DNA of 64,000 bases from Platanthera guangdongensis (lineage: Eukaryota > Streptophyta > Magnoliopsida > Asparagales > Orchidaceae). Where the stretch lies: positions 154,196,416-154,260,415 of the forward strand of contig CM077149.1 in assembly GCA_039583875.1 (NCBI GenBank). The letters run 5' to 3'. Numbering within the stretch: the first letter of the stretch is position 1; every line of letters begins with the position of its first letter. The position numbers and the translations under genes were made by a program. Shown piece after piece: positions 1-9,406 of the stretch. The notes beneath the pieces are model-generated. The model ran no database searches, was not told the DNA's origin, and was given only the letters and a program-made list of their open reading frames with translations.

Positions 1-159
1 GCCGACCTTGGGTGGGCGAGACAGATATCCATCAGCCATGAACTCGCTGGCGAAGCAATTGTAGTCTTCTTCGGATATCCTGTCGAGAGGGAAATCGCGG
101 TCGGCAAACCGCCTCCCGCAGCGGCTGCGGCCCTCGCCTTCTTCTACCTTCTTCCCCAT
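1..159 (-). CDS. Antisense ORF 1 of Tat-A, N-terminus (partial)
   Basis: Read on the minus strand from the ATG at 157-159, this frame is open to the window edge (53 codons). The product starts MGKKVEEGEGRSRCGRRF and matches residue by residue the start of the antisense protein at 43819 (MGKKRVEEGDGRSRCGKRF), including the later SRPPKVG/SHPPKVG block. In Tat-B this is the beginning of a protein resembling the Pfam 'putative gypsy type transposon' domain. Its function in these elements is not established. The match between copies is what selects this frame and start over the longer overlapping frame at 32-298. Confidence 0.7.
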   Translation of the reverse strand, partial: MGKKVEEGEGRSRCGRRFADRDFPLDRISEEDYNCFASEFMADGYLSRPPKVG

Positions 160-712
160 AGCCAGCAAGACGACAAAAATAGAAAAGGGGAGAAGAGGGA
201 AGGGGAAGCGGGACGCGAGAAGTGTTAAGCAAGGAGGAGTAGGCGAGAGCTCCGGATCTCAGGAATAGCAGAGAGCGACAATACAAGCGTAGAAGCATCT
301 AGATCCTGAAGAGGGGTATTTATAGCGGATAGAGAGAGGAGAGGAGAATGAGTGGGAAAATGAAAAGGCAGAAGCCGAAGGGGCAACCCGGCGGTTCATC
401 CTCTCTCTCTCTCTCTCTCCCTCCCTTCAGATCCCGAGGTGCGGAAACGCCGTGGCGATTTCTCCGATAAACCAAAAATAAAACAAAAAGAATTGACTAA
501 TTAAACACAGCAATGATGAAAAACCCAGCATGACATGACAAGTTGACAAAAATAACATGATTATCATAATAAATTATTTCATCCCGCGCGGGGCGGGCAT
601 CTCGTCCGGGGGGAGCTATATAACAAATTAATAGTTAAAAGGGCAGGTGGCCGATCGATTCATCACAAAGTTACACGGAAGCATTAAGTAGGCGAGACGA
701 ATCCAGGACCCC

Positions 713-1749
713 TCAGTTCTTGAGCCATTTACAACGGCCACCGCGACCTCCCGCACATGGAGGGCGACCGGGTAGATGGAAGGCGCGGGCGGCGACTAGA
801 CCGCGGCGCGCGAGACGGAGGTGTTCGTCCGTCTCGCTTATGATGGCCTGGGGGTCTGTCCCATCCATTACGGTGTCGGCCTCGATCTCGGCAGAGAGGC
901 GAGTGCACTCAGTTTCTAGCTAGTCAATGCACCGATCAGAAGCCTGCTTCTCCAGCTCCATCTCGCGGATGATATGCGTATACTTTCGAAACATCCTGGC
1001 TGTTCGGCGCTTCAACTCCATGGTGTCCATGGGATCACCCAGGTAGTCTTCTATCTCATCTGGGCGAGGAAGAGGCGAGAGGAGAGGCGGCGCGGGAGAC
1101 CCCTCGATACTCAAGTCGAATTGGATACCTGCACAGAAAAAGAAAGGGCGAAAGATCATAATGAAGGACGGTCTCGCGGCCGTGTGCCGTGGGTACAAGG
1201 ATTAGCCCTGTGGTCTCCTAGGTGCCCGGTGAAGGAATAGGAATCTCTGTGAAACAAAAAAGACGGGATGAGTTTTCTTACTCGGGATGCGAGGATTCCC
1301 CACAACTCGCGAGAGGTCTTCTCTCCTCGTGGTTGGGTCTTCTCTCCTCGTGGTTGGGGGGGGGGAGATTCCTCAAGCGAGTCGGGGCGTTGATAAGGTT
1401 GGTTGGTGACATCAGGAGGGTTCGCGGGCATAGGGGAATCGGCGAGGTTTCCCTGAAAGAGCATGGTCAATATGCGAGACAATAAGAGAAAAGAGAGGCG
1501 AGAGGAGGAATCAAGAATCACCTGTCTCTCCCCGGAAAACGCGGGAGGAAGTGTATCGGCTGTCGAGGGTGCCGAGGAGGTCGCGCCGGCCGAGAAGGGA
1601 GTGCCGGCGGCTTTCGTCTTCTTTGGGAGAGAGTATGAAGGGGCTGAGGCGGGGGTACGCCCCAAAGACGGGATCAGGGCAGTCACGTTGGCTTTGTTTT
1701 GCTTGCGCACTATCGCGAGACGCTCACGAAAACTCTGGCTATGAAACAT
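713..1749 (-). CDS. Antisense ORF 2 of Tat-A, intron-containing, internal stop
   Basis: A second antisense gene starting at the ATG at 1747-1749 (MFHSQSFRERLA). Its N-terminus matches MSYSQSFRERLA in Tat-B. A probable intron begins GTGATTCTTG after the SGERQ codons and ends CTTTCAG before the GNLAD exon, at the same place as in Tat-B. The C-terminal exon carries IEDYLGDP...LEKQASDRCID, then a TAG at 920-922. After that stop the frame stays open and similar to Tat-B (LETECTRLSAEI ... GGRGGRCKWL) until TGA at 713-715. The G10 run at 1356-1365 lies inside it. No known domain is recognised; the serine/proline-rich middle looks disordered. Confidence 0.6.
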
Positions 1750-1933
1750 GTTGAGGGTGAAAGAGAAGTGGAAATGAGAAACGGGGGCACTCCATGTTGG
1801 GGTGGGGTCTCATATTTATAGACTCCAGGGGGAGGACCCCGCCAAAGATTCTTACAAATGAATCCCGACAACCGCGAGCTTCGGTTGGACTTTCTTTCCG
1901 AGCTTAGGCCATCCTCGAAAAGAGCGGAGATTG

Positions 1934-2645
1934 TGTACAACCTTGGGCTCGCGGGAGGCCTTTCCAGCAGCTGTGACCCGGGGAAACTGGCGAGAGGTAC
2001 TTGATAGGCGAGTGTGACCGAGTGGTCCACTCGCAGGGGGCGAGTCGGGGGGTCTCTGCAGTAGGCGAGACGCCCTTTGGGTTCGCGAGCTTGGCCCTAG
2101 AAGGCGAGATGACCTATGGGGCGAGAGGTCGGCGAGACAAACAGGTGGGATCGTCACGCCCAATCACTTTCCCCATTCGCCGCATGGGAGGAAAGCTGTT
2201 TTTACCTTTTTTACCCCCAAGAGGGATTTTACTCTTCTGCCCCATGTAATTTTACACTTCTACCCCTGGTGGTCTGCATATAGCTCTTCTGGACAGCGGA
2301 GTTTGGCTGTTGGCAGACCCGACCCAGGGTATTTTGGTAATTTCCGGTCGGTTCAGTATGAATATTTGCAGATCAAACAAAGAGGTCTATAAATAGACCG
2401 ACAAGGTGCCTGGAACGGATTGTTGAACCTTTCCATATTCTTCCTCACAGGCACCTAGCTCAGCATTGGCTAGGGAGGGGAAGGACTTCAGTTTCTTCCG
2501 GGTAAGAGGTGAGACCTCCGAGCTGAGTCCCCTCGGTCTGTTTCTAGGTCTGCGACTCACGTCGGGAGGGTGGTTCAAGAGTAGTAGGTGTGGGCTGCAA
2601 CCTCTGGTCCGAACTCTAGGCGGGACCGGATAGCTGGTTCCAACA
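1934..2645 (+). repeat. 3' LTR of Tat-A
   Basis: 712-bp LTR beginning TGTACAACC and ending CAACA, alignable throughout with the Tat-B LTRs (33523-34249, 45486-46215). It contains a TATA-like box (tataaatag near 2389) in the same position as in Tat-B. The upstream tract gaaaagagcggaga is the polypurine tract for plus-strand priming. Confidence 0.88.
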
Positions 2646-2762
2646 GTCTCTCTTTAATCCAACATCTCCAAATTATATATTGTTCTCTCTTCTTCTACGT
2701 ATTTATATTCTTTTAAGGAATGAATAAAGTTTGATTACTTCTGTAATCTATCAGAGTGAGGT
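2646..2762 (+). repeat. Ty1/copia LTR remnant and possible primer binding site
   Basis: The sequence from tctctctttaatcc to about 2745 aligns at roughly 85 percent by eye with 53333-53430 of the copia 3' LTR, including the shared word acatctccaaatt and the ttaagggatgaata region. It is followed by tatcagagtg (2748-2757), which looks like a degenerate initiator-tRNA-Met primer site. It is therefore best read as the end of a copia 5' LTR whose left part was displaced by Tat-A. Confidence 0.6.
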
Positions 2763-3090
2763 TCAAGTACTCGCCTATAAAGTAAGGTACTTGTAACACC
2801 CTTTCTTGGGTACTGGTAGCACCCTTCCTTAGGTACTCGCAGCACCCCGTTTGGTACTTGCCCATCACCTGCACACAATAGCGGGACAAAATAATCAGCT
2901 CTGCCCCGCCTTTTATAGGCCAGCCATTCAAGGGTATACCTGCTTACCTCTCTCTATACTCATAGCACTACACACATCACCAGCACTCGCCGCTCCCTGC
3001 ATTCAGTACTTGTTCGTGGCCCTCGCCCGCAATGTTCGTCATTCCCTGTATATAGTATTCGCCTGGGCTTCAATCCGTCCGACGGCTATG
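2763..3090. repeat. Degenerate 'gtactcgcc' minisatellite, left block
   Basis: Loose repeats of gtactcgc(c/a) alternating with cgctccctgcat-type spacers. The same vocabulary, on the same strand, forms the minisatellite at 24080-24690. This block is probably a displaced or truncated piece of the same retroelement leader or gag region. Reading frames through it are repeat artefacts. Confidence 0.6.
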
Positions 3091-3377
3091 TTTTTTCCCT
3101 TGGTGAATGAAGGGCCTTGATATTTGAATGAGTTTTAATTCATTTTTATTTGCAGCCCCAATATTTATTTTTTATTTGCAGACTCTATGGCCAAACGCGA
3201 CAGTATCCGGCCAACGATAGTACCGCCCCAGTGCCCCGCGCGACAGTACCGCCCCCCGTGCCCCACGCGAAAGTACCTGGGCCTGCACCCGGCGGTCCCC
3301 GCCCCGCCCCCGACGTTTCTTATTAATATAAATTTAAAAATGAAAGTATTGGCCGGAACCTCCCCGCCCCCGACGTC
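3091..3377. other. C-rich junction region without a gene
   Basis: No coding signal is seen. There are two ttatttgcag words (about 3155 and 3174), several ccccgcgcgacagtaccg-like C-rich units (3200-3300), and a direct repeat of cgcccccgacgtytcttattaatata at about 3305 and 3363. This is probably junk at the left border of the viral insert. Confidence 0.5.
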
Positions 3378-3905
3378 TCTTATTAATATAGTTTTTGCCG
3401 AAACATCTATACACCCCAAAGATATGACAAGGACGAAAAACCTAAGTACAGACCACCACAGTCGAATTATAATTACAAACCTAAACGAAAATATTTCCTA
3501 CGCAAAAGTAATGCTAGGAAGCCGTACTTAAACAAAGGCAGACATGTTAGAAAATATGATCGACGAAGAAATTATAGTAAAACTCTAGCATGATTTACTT
3601 GTGGCTCTACTGAGCATCTAGCGTGAGAATGTAATAGAAGGCATAATATCCATAACAAACAAGCTGCCTTGATAGCCTGTACAAATGAGGATCTAATACA
3701 CATTGACGAAACAATTAGTGACACGGAAAGTGTCTACAACATTATTAGTATTAATGACCAAGATGATAAATATCTTTCTAACTCTGATAGCGATACAGAA
3801 GAATTGCCAAAAGAACTAGTTGAATTCGATAGGAAGTGTCGTGATTTCTACGAAGATAATTTATCCAAACTGGATCTCCTTGATCAATACTTAAAACAGA
3901 TATGA
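3378..3905 (+). pseudogene. Caulimovirid coat-protein C-terminus with zinc knuckle (broken)
   Basis: The frame ending at TGA 3903-3905 contains a Lys/Arg/Tyr-rich stretch (about 3425-3590) followed directly by a CCHC-type knuckle (about 3591-3630), then a strongly acidic tail (SDSDTEELPKEL). That order of basic region, knuckle and acidic tail is typical of caulimovirid capsid proteins. Two in-frame TGA codons lie in and at the edge of the knuckle (about 3591 and 3621), one of them at the first cysteine position. The 5' part is lost beyond about 3378. The stop overlaps the next start as ATGA (3902-3905), an arrangement seen between badnavirus ORFs that suggests termination-reinitiation in the ancestor. 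Confidence 0.7.
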
Positions 3906-4237
3906 TGGCCTGTGAGCATAGTTGGAAGCATAATAGTGGTAGTAATGATAAACCATGTGTTTACTGTTTTAGATACCCCACTCTAGCATTACGATACCAA
4001 TGCACCTTATGTTTAATAGAAACTTGCAAATATTGTCTTGAAGAAAAATACCCTACAATCCCTATCGCCCAACTCTCCTTACAAAAACCTGTTAGAACGG
4101 AAATTATTGAACTACGACTATTGGACATCGAAAACCAATTAAGTAATCTCCATATACAGGTATCAACCATCCAAAAAGACATTGTAAACTTATTTTCCCT
4201 TTTTGACCAAATATATAGCCATGTCCATAATCCGTAA
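3902..4237 (+). CDS. Small cysteine-rich (zinc-finger) caulimovirid ORF, 111 aa
   Basis: Uninterrupted 111-codon frame starting MMACEHSW in an ATGA overlap with the capsid frame. The N-terminal half has paired cysteines and histidine (CEH, CVYCF, CTLC, CKYC) consistent with one or two zinc-binding sites. The C-terminal half (RLLDIENQLSNLHIQVSTI) is a likely coiled coil. A separate zinc-finger ORF between capsid and polymerase is not part of the badnavirus layout I know, so it is not assigned to a family. It might bind nucleic acid or act in virion assembly, but that is inference. It remains open although its neighbours carry stops. Confidence 0.55.
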   Translation: MMACEHSWKHNSGSNDKPCVYCFRYPTLALRYQCTLCLIETCKYCLEEKYPTIPIAQLSLQKPVRTEIIELRLLDIENQLSNLHIQVSTIQKDIVNLFSLFDQIYSHVHNP

Positions 4238-6638
4238 TTTAAAATTTGACCTCCATATGATCGAAGCCTTTCTGGCTCACGACCATCCACACAATTAAAT
4301 CTATCTCACCCAAGCTATTGAGCGTAGTATTAAGCCCTATCTAGTTGCCACAAAATTTCTTAGAAAATTACGTACCCAGGTCTCTCATACACGAATCCAG
4401 ACCCTTCGAGAAAGGTCCTTAGCCCGAAAGGTTCTGAATAAATTCCGCTTACATTGTTCTCATTCCAAAGACCTGATCCACCAACAATGCGACCAGCCAT
4501 ACCAACTCCTTAGCAGTAAACATACACCTACTAAACCACTACCCTCAGAATTACAGCATGACCCTCGTATCTATAGCTTAAAAATCCAACTGCGGTTCAA
4601 AATTCGAGATTGGATTTTGGACGTCGTCGGCCTCGTCGACACCGGCTGTAGTAATACTTTGCTAGACATCAAATTAGTTCCCCCGGTTCATATCCAACCA
4701 ATCCCTACCTTTGAACGCTTTAACGCCCAACAAATGGATGGTAAACTCTTCCATTATGACCGACAATTAAATACCACTTATAAAATTAGCTATAAACTTG
4801 ACAACAATACCTGGACCCATGATCAATCTCTTCCGGTCCGTATCACCCTACGCGATTTACAACTTAGCAATGTCAATTGTGTCATCGGTCTTAACCTCTT
4901 AGTCAATTGGTACCATGGTATTTTGATTACCAATACTGGTCTCCACCTTCTCCATCAGCCAGCCCTCCGCTTTACCCCAGAGTTGCCTCGGAAGCATGGT
5001 GGAGTTGAACCCGCCATCTCCCCTCTATGCCATTGTACGCCCAAAGGGAAATGCCTCGGCCAATGTCCTCTTCCATTCACCCAAACCGAAGATAAACTAG
5101 ACATATACGCAGAAGATACTCTCGACTTCCATATCGACAGTTTCGACGACTACCCTTCCCCAACTTTTTCTATAATTTCTCTACCTCCAATATACACGCT
5201 ATTAGAAACTGGCAATACGGATATAGACCATCTTATTAGTACATTAGAAAAAGATGAAACATTCGGCAATCACCCACAACGCCATTGGGACAGAAACAAA
5301 CTAGTTTGCAAACTAGACCTCAAAGACCCAAATTTCCGCATAGTATCCCAAAAGATAGACGCTACCAATGAAAATATAGCCGAATTTAAAATGCATATGG
5401 ATGATTTACTCCGCCTTAAGGTCATCCAGCGCAGTAATAGTCCACATCGTAGTCCAGCATTCATAGTCAATAAACATAGTGGACAAACTCGTGGGAAATC
5501 ACATATGGTCATAGATTATCGCCGATTAAATTATAACACCATAGATGATGCGTACAATATTCCGGATAAAAATGAGTTACTCAATAGCATCCAGAACCAT
5601 TATGTCTTTAGCAAATTCGATTTAAAATCAGGATTTTGGCAAGTATGAATGCATTCGAGTAGTATTCCCTGGACGGCATTCACATGCCCATTAGGACATT
5701 TTGAATGGTTAGTAATGCCATTCGGACTAAAAAATGCACCCAGCATTTTTCAACGCAAAATGGATGACATATTCAATAAATATCAAACTTTTACAAGTGT
5801 CTATATAGATGATATTTTAGTACACTCAAAAACGCATGGAGAACATATAAGTCATTTAAAACTAGTGCTATCCGAATTTATGAAACAAGGATTAGTTATT
5901 AGTACCCAAAAGACCCAATTCTTTCGAAAAAATATTGAATTCTTTGGAGTAATTCTAGGACAGAGAAAAATAAAACTTCAAGAACATATAAGTAAAAAAG
6001 TTCTGGAATTTCCACCCATCACAACTATTAAAAATTTACAACAATTCCTTGGGTTGGTCAATTATGCAAGACACTTCATCAAAGATCTGGGAAAATTAGC
6101 GGGACCATTATATAGTAAAATGAAAAGCACACAGAAGTCATTTAATAATGAAGACAAGAAACAAATAGATAAAATAAAAGAAACCGTTAAGTCTCTACCA
6201 GACTTAAGATTACCACTAGACAATGAATACCTAATAATAGAAACAGATCGTTGTGAAACTGGCTGGGGAGCCATTCTAAAATGCAAACCCCATAAATATA
6301 TAGGAAAAAATGAAGAGCAGATATGTCGATATAGTAGTGGAAATTTTAAAGAAAAAGGCCCGGCCAGTAGCATTGACCAGGAAATCCTGGCAGTCTGCTA
6401 TGGACTAGACGCATTCCGCCTATTCATCATAAACAAATAAGAGATACTAGTAAGAACAGATTGCGAAGCAATAGTAAAATTTTACCTCAATAGAAATAAA
6501 AAAAAAATTAGTTATAAACGATGGACCAATTTTATGGACCACATATTAAATAAAAATTATAAAGTATTGTTCGAACATATCAAAGGTACTGATAATAAAC
6601 TAGCAGACCAATTGTCTCGCATCCTACAAAGTAATTAA
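4222..6638 (+). pseudogene. Caulimovirid protease-reverse transcriptase-RNase H (broken)
   Basis: The frame can start at ATG 4222, overlapping the end of the zinc-finger ORF by 16 nt, and ends at TAA 6636-6638. In-frame stops occur at 4296-4298, 5646-5648 (TGA inside the RT) and 6438-6440 (TAA inside RNase H). Domains in order: aspartic protease (LVDTGCSNTLL near 4640); RT with DYRRLN, FDLKSGFW, MPFGLKNAPSIFQ and the catalytic YIDDIL box near 5805; RNase H with ETDRCETGWG and the CRYSSGNFK box; and the RNase H tail with FEHIKGTDNKLADQLSR. These copy the genome through an RNA intermediate. No integrase follows, which separates it from Ty3 elements. The product would be about 800 residues. Confidence 0.85.
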
Positions 6639-6868
6639 TGGATGATACAGAAAAACTTCGCATACTATACGCAGAAAATAGACGTTATTTAAGAATTCTA
6701 GAATACCTAGAACAAAGTAGACAAATTTTACACCCAACATATCGAAATTTATCCAGAGAAGTAGCAGACATTAAAAGATTTATTACTACTCTTCGTGACA
6801 TGATCGCAAGAGAAATAGCAAATCTCACCCCTGGAGATAGCTCCAGCAGTAGCCCAAGTAGCTCTTAA
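6638..6868 (+). CDS. 76-aa coiled-coil ORF downstream of the viral polymerase
   Basis: The ATG overlaps the polymerase stop in a TAATG junction (6636-6640), again the compact layout of termination-coupled viral ORFs. The product begins MDDTEKLRILYAEN, is predicted helical with heptad-like leucine/isoleucine spacing, and ends in a serine-rich tail. Its size and coiled-coil character recall the small virion-associated proteins of caulimovirids, but those are normally encoded upstream of the capsid, so the similarity is only general. No stop interrupts it. Confidence 0.5.
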   Translation: MDDTEKLRILYAENRRYLRILEYLEQSRQILHPTYRNLSREVADIKRFITTLRDMIAREIANLTPGDSSSSSPSSS

Positions 6869-6898
6869 TATTTGCTAATTATACATTATTCTTTGCAG

Positions 6899-8146
6899 AT
6901 GGAGCAGAACAACCAGATCACATTCGGCCCGTTCCAGCTTCAGACTTTCCCAGCACATAGCAATCTTCGTTTCAGAACAAACCACAAAATTACACTACTC
7001 TAACAGTGCTTGGTGGACAACTTGTGGAACAACAAGAAAAACAAAAATTATAAAGACATCGTGGAATGTGTCTGCGGACACTTTGCTTTCCTAAACAGTC
7101 AGAATAGTCATAATATTGGCAATAATTTACTAGAAACAACCTCATCAAGTAGCATTCAACTGAGGCCACATCAGAGCCCAGATTACCACATGTTGAGAAC
7201 ATCTCTAGCCATAGCCGAAAATAAATTAGCAGATCTTCGAGATCAAATTAAAGAGCTACAAGCAGTGGCCAATCAGTATACTAAAGAATTAATAGAAGCT
7301 GAAGATAATTGACAACAATATCCCTCAGCACTAGCACCCGTAAAAAGTATTGTTTTAGCCAAAGTATTACATAGACAGGTAGAACGCCAATGCAATTACC
7401 AAAAAATACTTAGAGATCTGGCCACTTCAAAAGAGGAGACTCTTAAGGGGGCCAAAATAGAATGCATAACCTACTCAAAAACACGAGGTAATGAGTTACA
7501 TTTCTCGTACCTACGGTTACAAATAGATATAGCAAAATGGACCGATATGACCATATCGGGTGTAGAATTCACCATTCCAAACTTGATGGAATTAAGATTA
7601 ATTACCCGGCTCCTCTTCACCAGAAGGGGGCATGTTAGACATATCAAGGAAACAAGAATAGCTGAAGTAATATTCCAGTTATTTGAAACAACATCTTATG
7701 GAGGAGGAGTAGAAACCCATATCCGGGCCATTTCCCCATGCTTTGAACCTAATTGTTTAGAAAATAAGAAAAGAGAAATCTACATTTTCAAGTTCGCGAA
7801 AAAGCCGATTATCCAGGCTAACCACATCAACAATTCAAACATCATCAGTACAGATCTCTGTAGCCTGCCTAAACAAATCAGGGCCTTTAGAAGTTATAAA
7901 AAGGCATACGATGTAGACCTCCCGTACAATAAAGTTCTCGCAGTAGAAACTCGAGATTTTCGTGTCTGGCTACACGCAAATGATGAAAAGTTTTTCTATC
8001 CACGAAGCCTTAGCTTCAAAGATCCCGATCACAAGTTAACAAAACATTGTGAACGGAATATAATTAAATATTTTGTCCAAAGATACGGCTGCCTCTCTGA
8101 TGATGAAGATTCACTCGCAGACGAAGCCGCTAAAGTCACAACATAG
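6899..8146 (+). pseudogene. Unassigned 3' ORF of the caulimovirid, about 415 aa, two stops
   Basis: One reading frame runs from ATG 6899 (MEQNNQITFGPF) to TAG 8146, broken only by TAA near 6992 and TGA 7310-7312. The middle has a coiled coil (LAIAENKLADLRDQIKELQ). The C-terminal half (ITRLLFTRRGHVRH ... VQRYGCLSDDEDS) ends in an acidic stretch. The position after the polymerase is that of the CaMV transactivator/inclusion protein or of RTBV ORF4, yet I see no recognisable motif of either. The start is preceded by ttctttgcag, a good splice acceptor, so a spliced mRNA is possible. The function is unknown. Confidence 0.55.
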
Positions 8147-8309
8147 TTCAGGGAAAATAGTACGCAGTATGTACCGCCATACCTACATGGAACAGAAGGC
8201 CAGTTTCCGCCCCTGGTTTTTATGGGTGGTTTTCTTCGCTCTTATCCCTTTAGTCACTACCGTGGCTTCCACCACGGAAAAACTGTGGATGAGTTCGCGA
8301 ATAAAATAA
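8073..8309 (+). CDS. Possible small membrane ORF at the end of the viral coding region
   Basis: A frame of 78 codons overlaps the end of the previous ORF and contains one strongly hydrophobic segment (FLWVVFFALIPLVTTVA). It may be accidental, because no homologue is recognised and it overlaps another frame for about 70 nt. It is listed because it ends just before the first AATAAA motifs (8299-8320) and would be the last ORF of the viral map. Confidence 0.25.
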   Translation: MSKDTAASLMMKIHSQTKPLKSQHSSGKIVRSMYRHTYMEQKASFRPWFLWVVFFALIPLVTTVASTTEKLWMSSRIK

Positions 8310-8392
8310 AGCATTGTATATAAAATAAAGATGGTGGTTGCGTAACTTTTCTATAAGATGCCTTGAACAATAATATTAAAAGACCATAATCA

Positions 8393-8423
8393 GTCTTTAT
8401 TTATCTTTATAATAAATAAAGAC
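8393..8423. repeat. Perfect 12-bp hairpin in the viral intergenic region
   Basis: GTCTTTATTTAT (8393-8404) and ATAAATAAAGAC (8412-8423) form a perfect stem with a 7-nt loop, about 65 bp upstream of the TATA box. This could be a promoter-proximal structure or an enhancer dyad. Its function is inferred only from position. Confidence 0.5.
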
Positions 8424-8485
8424 CCTCATGAGTCTTTAAATATATTATCTATGTACCCGTTTGCATCCAGGCTGAAGGCTCGCCC

Positions 8486-8497
8486 CTCTATATAACG
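8486..8497 (+). promoter_or_regulatory. TATA box of the caulimovirid genomic-RNA promoter
   Basis: CTCTATATAACG lies in the only intergenic region of the viral map, downstream of the last ORF and upstream of the long leader. That is where caulimovirids keep the 35S-type promoter. Transcription would start about 30 nt downstream, near 8520-8530. Confidence 0.65.
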
Positions 8498-8622
8498 AGG
8501 CGAGAGATCAGTTCTAGGACACACGGTTATATACAGAATTCCTATAGTGCTTGTGTGAGTGCTTGTAAGAGTGTGTGCTTGAGTTCTTTTGCAGTTGTAC
8601 TGTAAGTATATTTCCTATTTTG

Positions 8623-8628
8623 AATAAA
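8623..8628 (+). terminator. Poly(A) signal AATAAA after the viral promoter
   Basis: AATAAA about 100 nt after the predicted transcription start fits the caulimovirid scheme: the polymerase ignores the signal on first pass and uses it after a full circle, giving a terminally redundant RNA. Other AATAAA motifs at 8299-8330 precede the promoter. Confidence 0.45.
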
Positions 8629-8834
8629 AATTAGTAAGTTGTGCTAATCTTTTGTGAATGATTTGTGAGTAGTCCCCTCCCCTCCTCTCCGGAGGAAACG
8701 AACATGAAGCTAGTTCACATAATATGAAGATGGTCCACAGGTGTATGTACCTGACTACATACCAGTGGATTACTAAATTCTAGCAAGCTCGGCCCATGGG
8801 TGGCTGAGGCCAACCCCAACGATGTAAAAATGTT

Positions 8835-8983
8835 TAGATAAGGAAAGTATAACAACAATTATATCAGTATGAACCCGGGGGCCGGGGAGAAGAAGTACCG
8901 CCAGGCGAGAGGCCGTAGGGAAAAAGTATCGCAGCCGCAGGCCAGTACTGATATAAATAATTTTGTTATACTTTCTAAATTTA
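8835..8983. repeat. Long leader hairpin of the caulimovirid
   Basis: The left arm (about 8833-8870, containing gaaagtataacaa and atatcagta) pairs with the right arm (about 8944-8983, containing tactgatat and ttgttatactttc). The stem is about 30-36 bp with small bulges and a GC-rich loop of about 72 nt. A large leader hairpin is a hallmark of caulimovirid pregenomic RNA, where it supports ribosome shunting and packaging. The assignment rests on position and pairing. Confidence 0.6.
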
Positions 8984-9369
8984 AACTAATTGAAACCGAA
9001 GGGGATGTAGTAAGGACTCATGAGATATCTTGCGCTTGGGATGACCCTCCTACAGATCATCTTCAAGAAAGTGAAAAAGAAACAAGTTCGGAGACTCGGA
9101 GAGGAGAGGAGTTGTTAAAATTATTTTATCAAACTATAATTAGAGTTTATAAAATGCTAAGCTTAGGAATGCCAAAAATAAATAAAATAAGAATAGTAGT
9201 CTCAAAAAGTTTAGGATTAAAAGATAAGATCCGAAGCTCCTACCTAGTAACCAGTCAGATTATTAGCTGTAGTAGAATAAGAGAGGTAGTTATAAAAGCA
9301 ACTCGTAAATTTACGCTCACCGTACTAGTACGTTTATGCACCGTCTCTCTCTTAAATTGGTACAGATAG
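8869..9369 (+). CDS. ORF in or after the viral leader, 166 aa, unrecognised
   Basis: Open frame beginning inside the hairpin loop (MNPGAGEKKYRQARGRR) and ending just before the 15-bp satellite. The N-terminal third reads through the hairpin and is doubtful. The part after about 8960 (FVILSKFKLIETEGDVV ... SKSLGLKDKIRSSY) has no recognised homologue and could be the start of the first viral ORF, cut off at the insert border. Its codon usage is A/T-rich like the other viral frames. Confidence 0.3.
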   Translation: MNPGAGEKKYRQARGRREKVSQPQASTDINNFVILSKFKLIETEGDVVRTHEISCAWDDPPTDHLQESEKETSSETRRGEELLKLFYQTIIRVYKMLSLGMPKINKIRIVVSKSLGLKDKIRSSYLVTSQIISCSRIREVVIKATRKFTLTVLVRLCTVSLLNWYR

Positions 9370-9406
9370 AGGCTATCAGGCGATTCATCATATTTTCACC
9401 CGCCCC

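Larger units (their letters stand above)
1..2645 (+). mobile_element. Tat-A: 3' part of a Ty3/gypsy Tat-lineage element
   Basis: This is the 3' end of a second Tat-lineage retrotransposon, cut by the window edge. It has the same order as the 3' end of the complete element at 33523-46215: first exon of antisense gene 1, antisense gene 2, a purine-rich tract (1915-1931) and a 3' LTR. The plus-strand pol genes lie to the left, outside the window. Proteins and LTR are clearly related to Tat-B but diverged, so the two are separate insertions of one family. The right flank gtctc (2646-2650) would be the target duplication, but its partner is outside the window. Confidence 0.85.
3378..9370 (+). other. 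Endogenous pararetrovirus (Caulimoviridae), partial genome
   Basis: About 6 kb of an integrated, decayed caulimovirid. In order: basic coat-protein tail with zinc knuckle, acidic tail, small zinc-finger ORF, protease-RT-RNase H, a coiled-coil ORF, a long unassigned ORF, intergenic region with TATA box, and a leader with a long hairpin. No integrase and no LTRs are present, as expected for the family. The RNase H signature CRYSSGNFK and the QFLGLVNYARHFIKDLGKL block of the RT are caulimovirid-type (badnavirus/tungrovirus-like) rather than Ty3. Several stop codons show it is not functional. Movement-protein and most capsid sequence are absent. Reading through the promoter into the leader means the integrated piece crosses the usual map origin. 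Confidence 0.85.

Noticed and set aside
720..1754. Plus-strand frames in Tat-A (for example at 720-923, 1463-1744)
   Set aside because: They are complements of antisense gene 2, whose minus frame is conserved with Tat-B.
4222..6638. Ty3/gypsy element as source of the RT at 4-6.6 kb
   Set aside because: No integrase or LTRs; the capsid basic tail and knuckle upstream, the RNase H box CRYSSGNFK, and the promoter-leader region fit Caulimoviridae.
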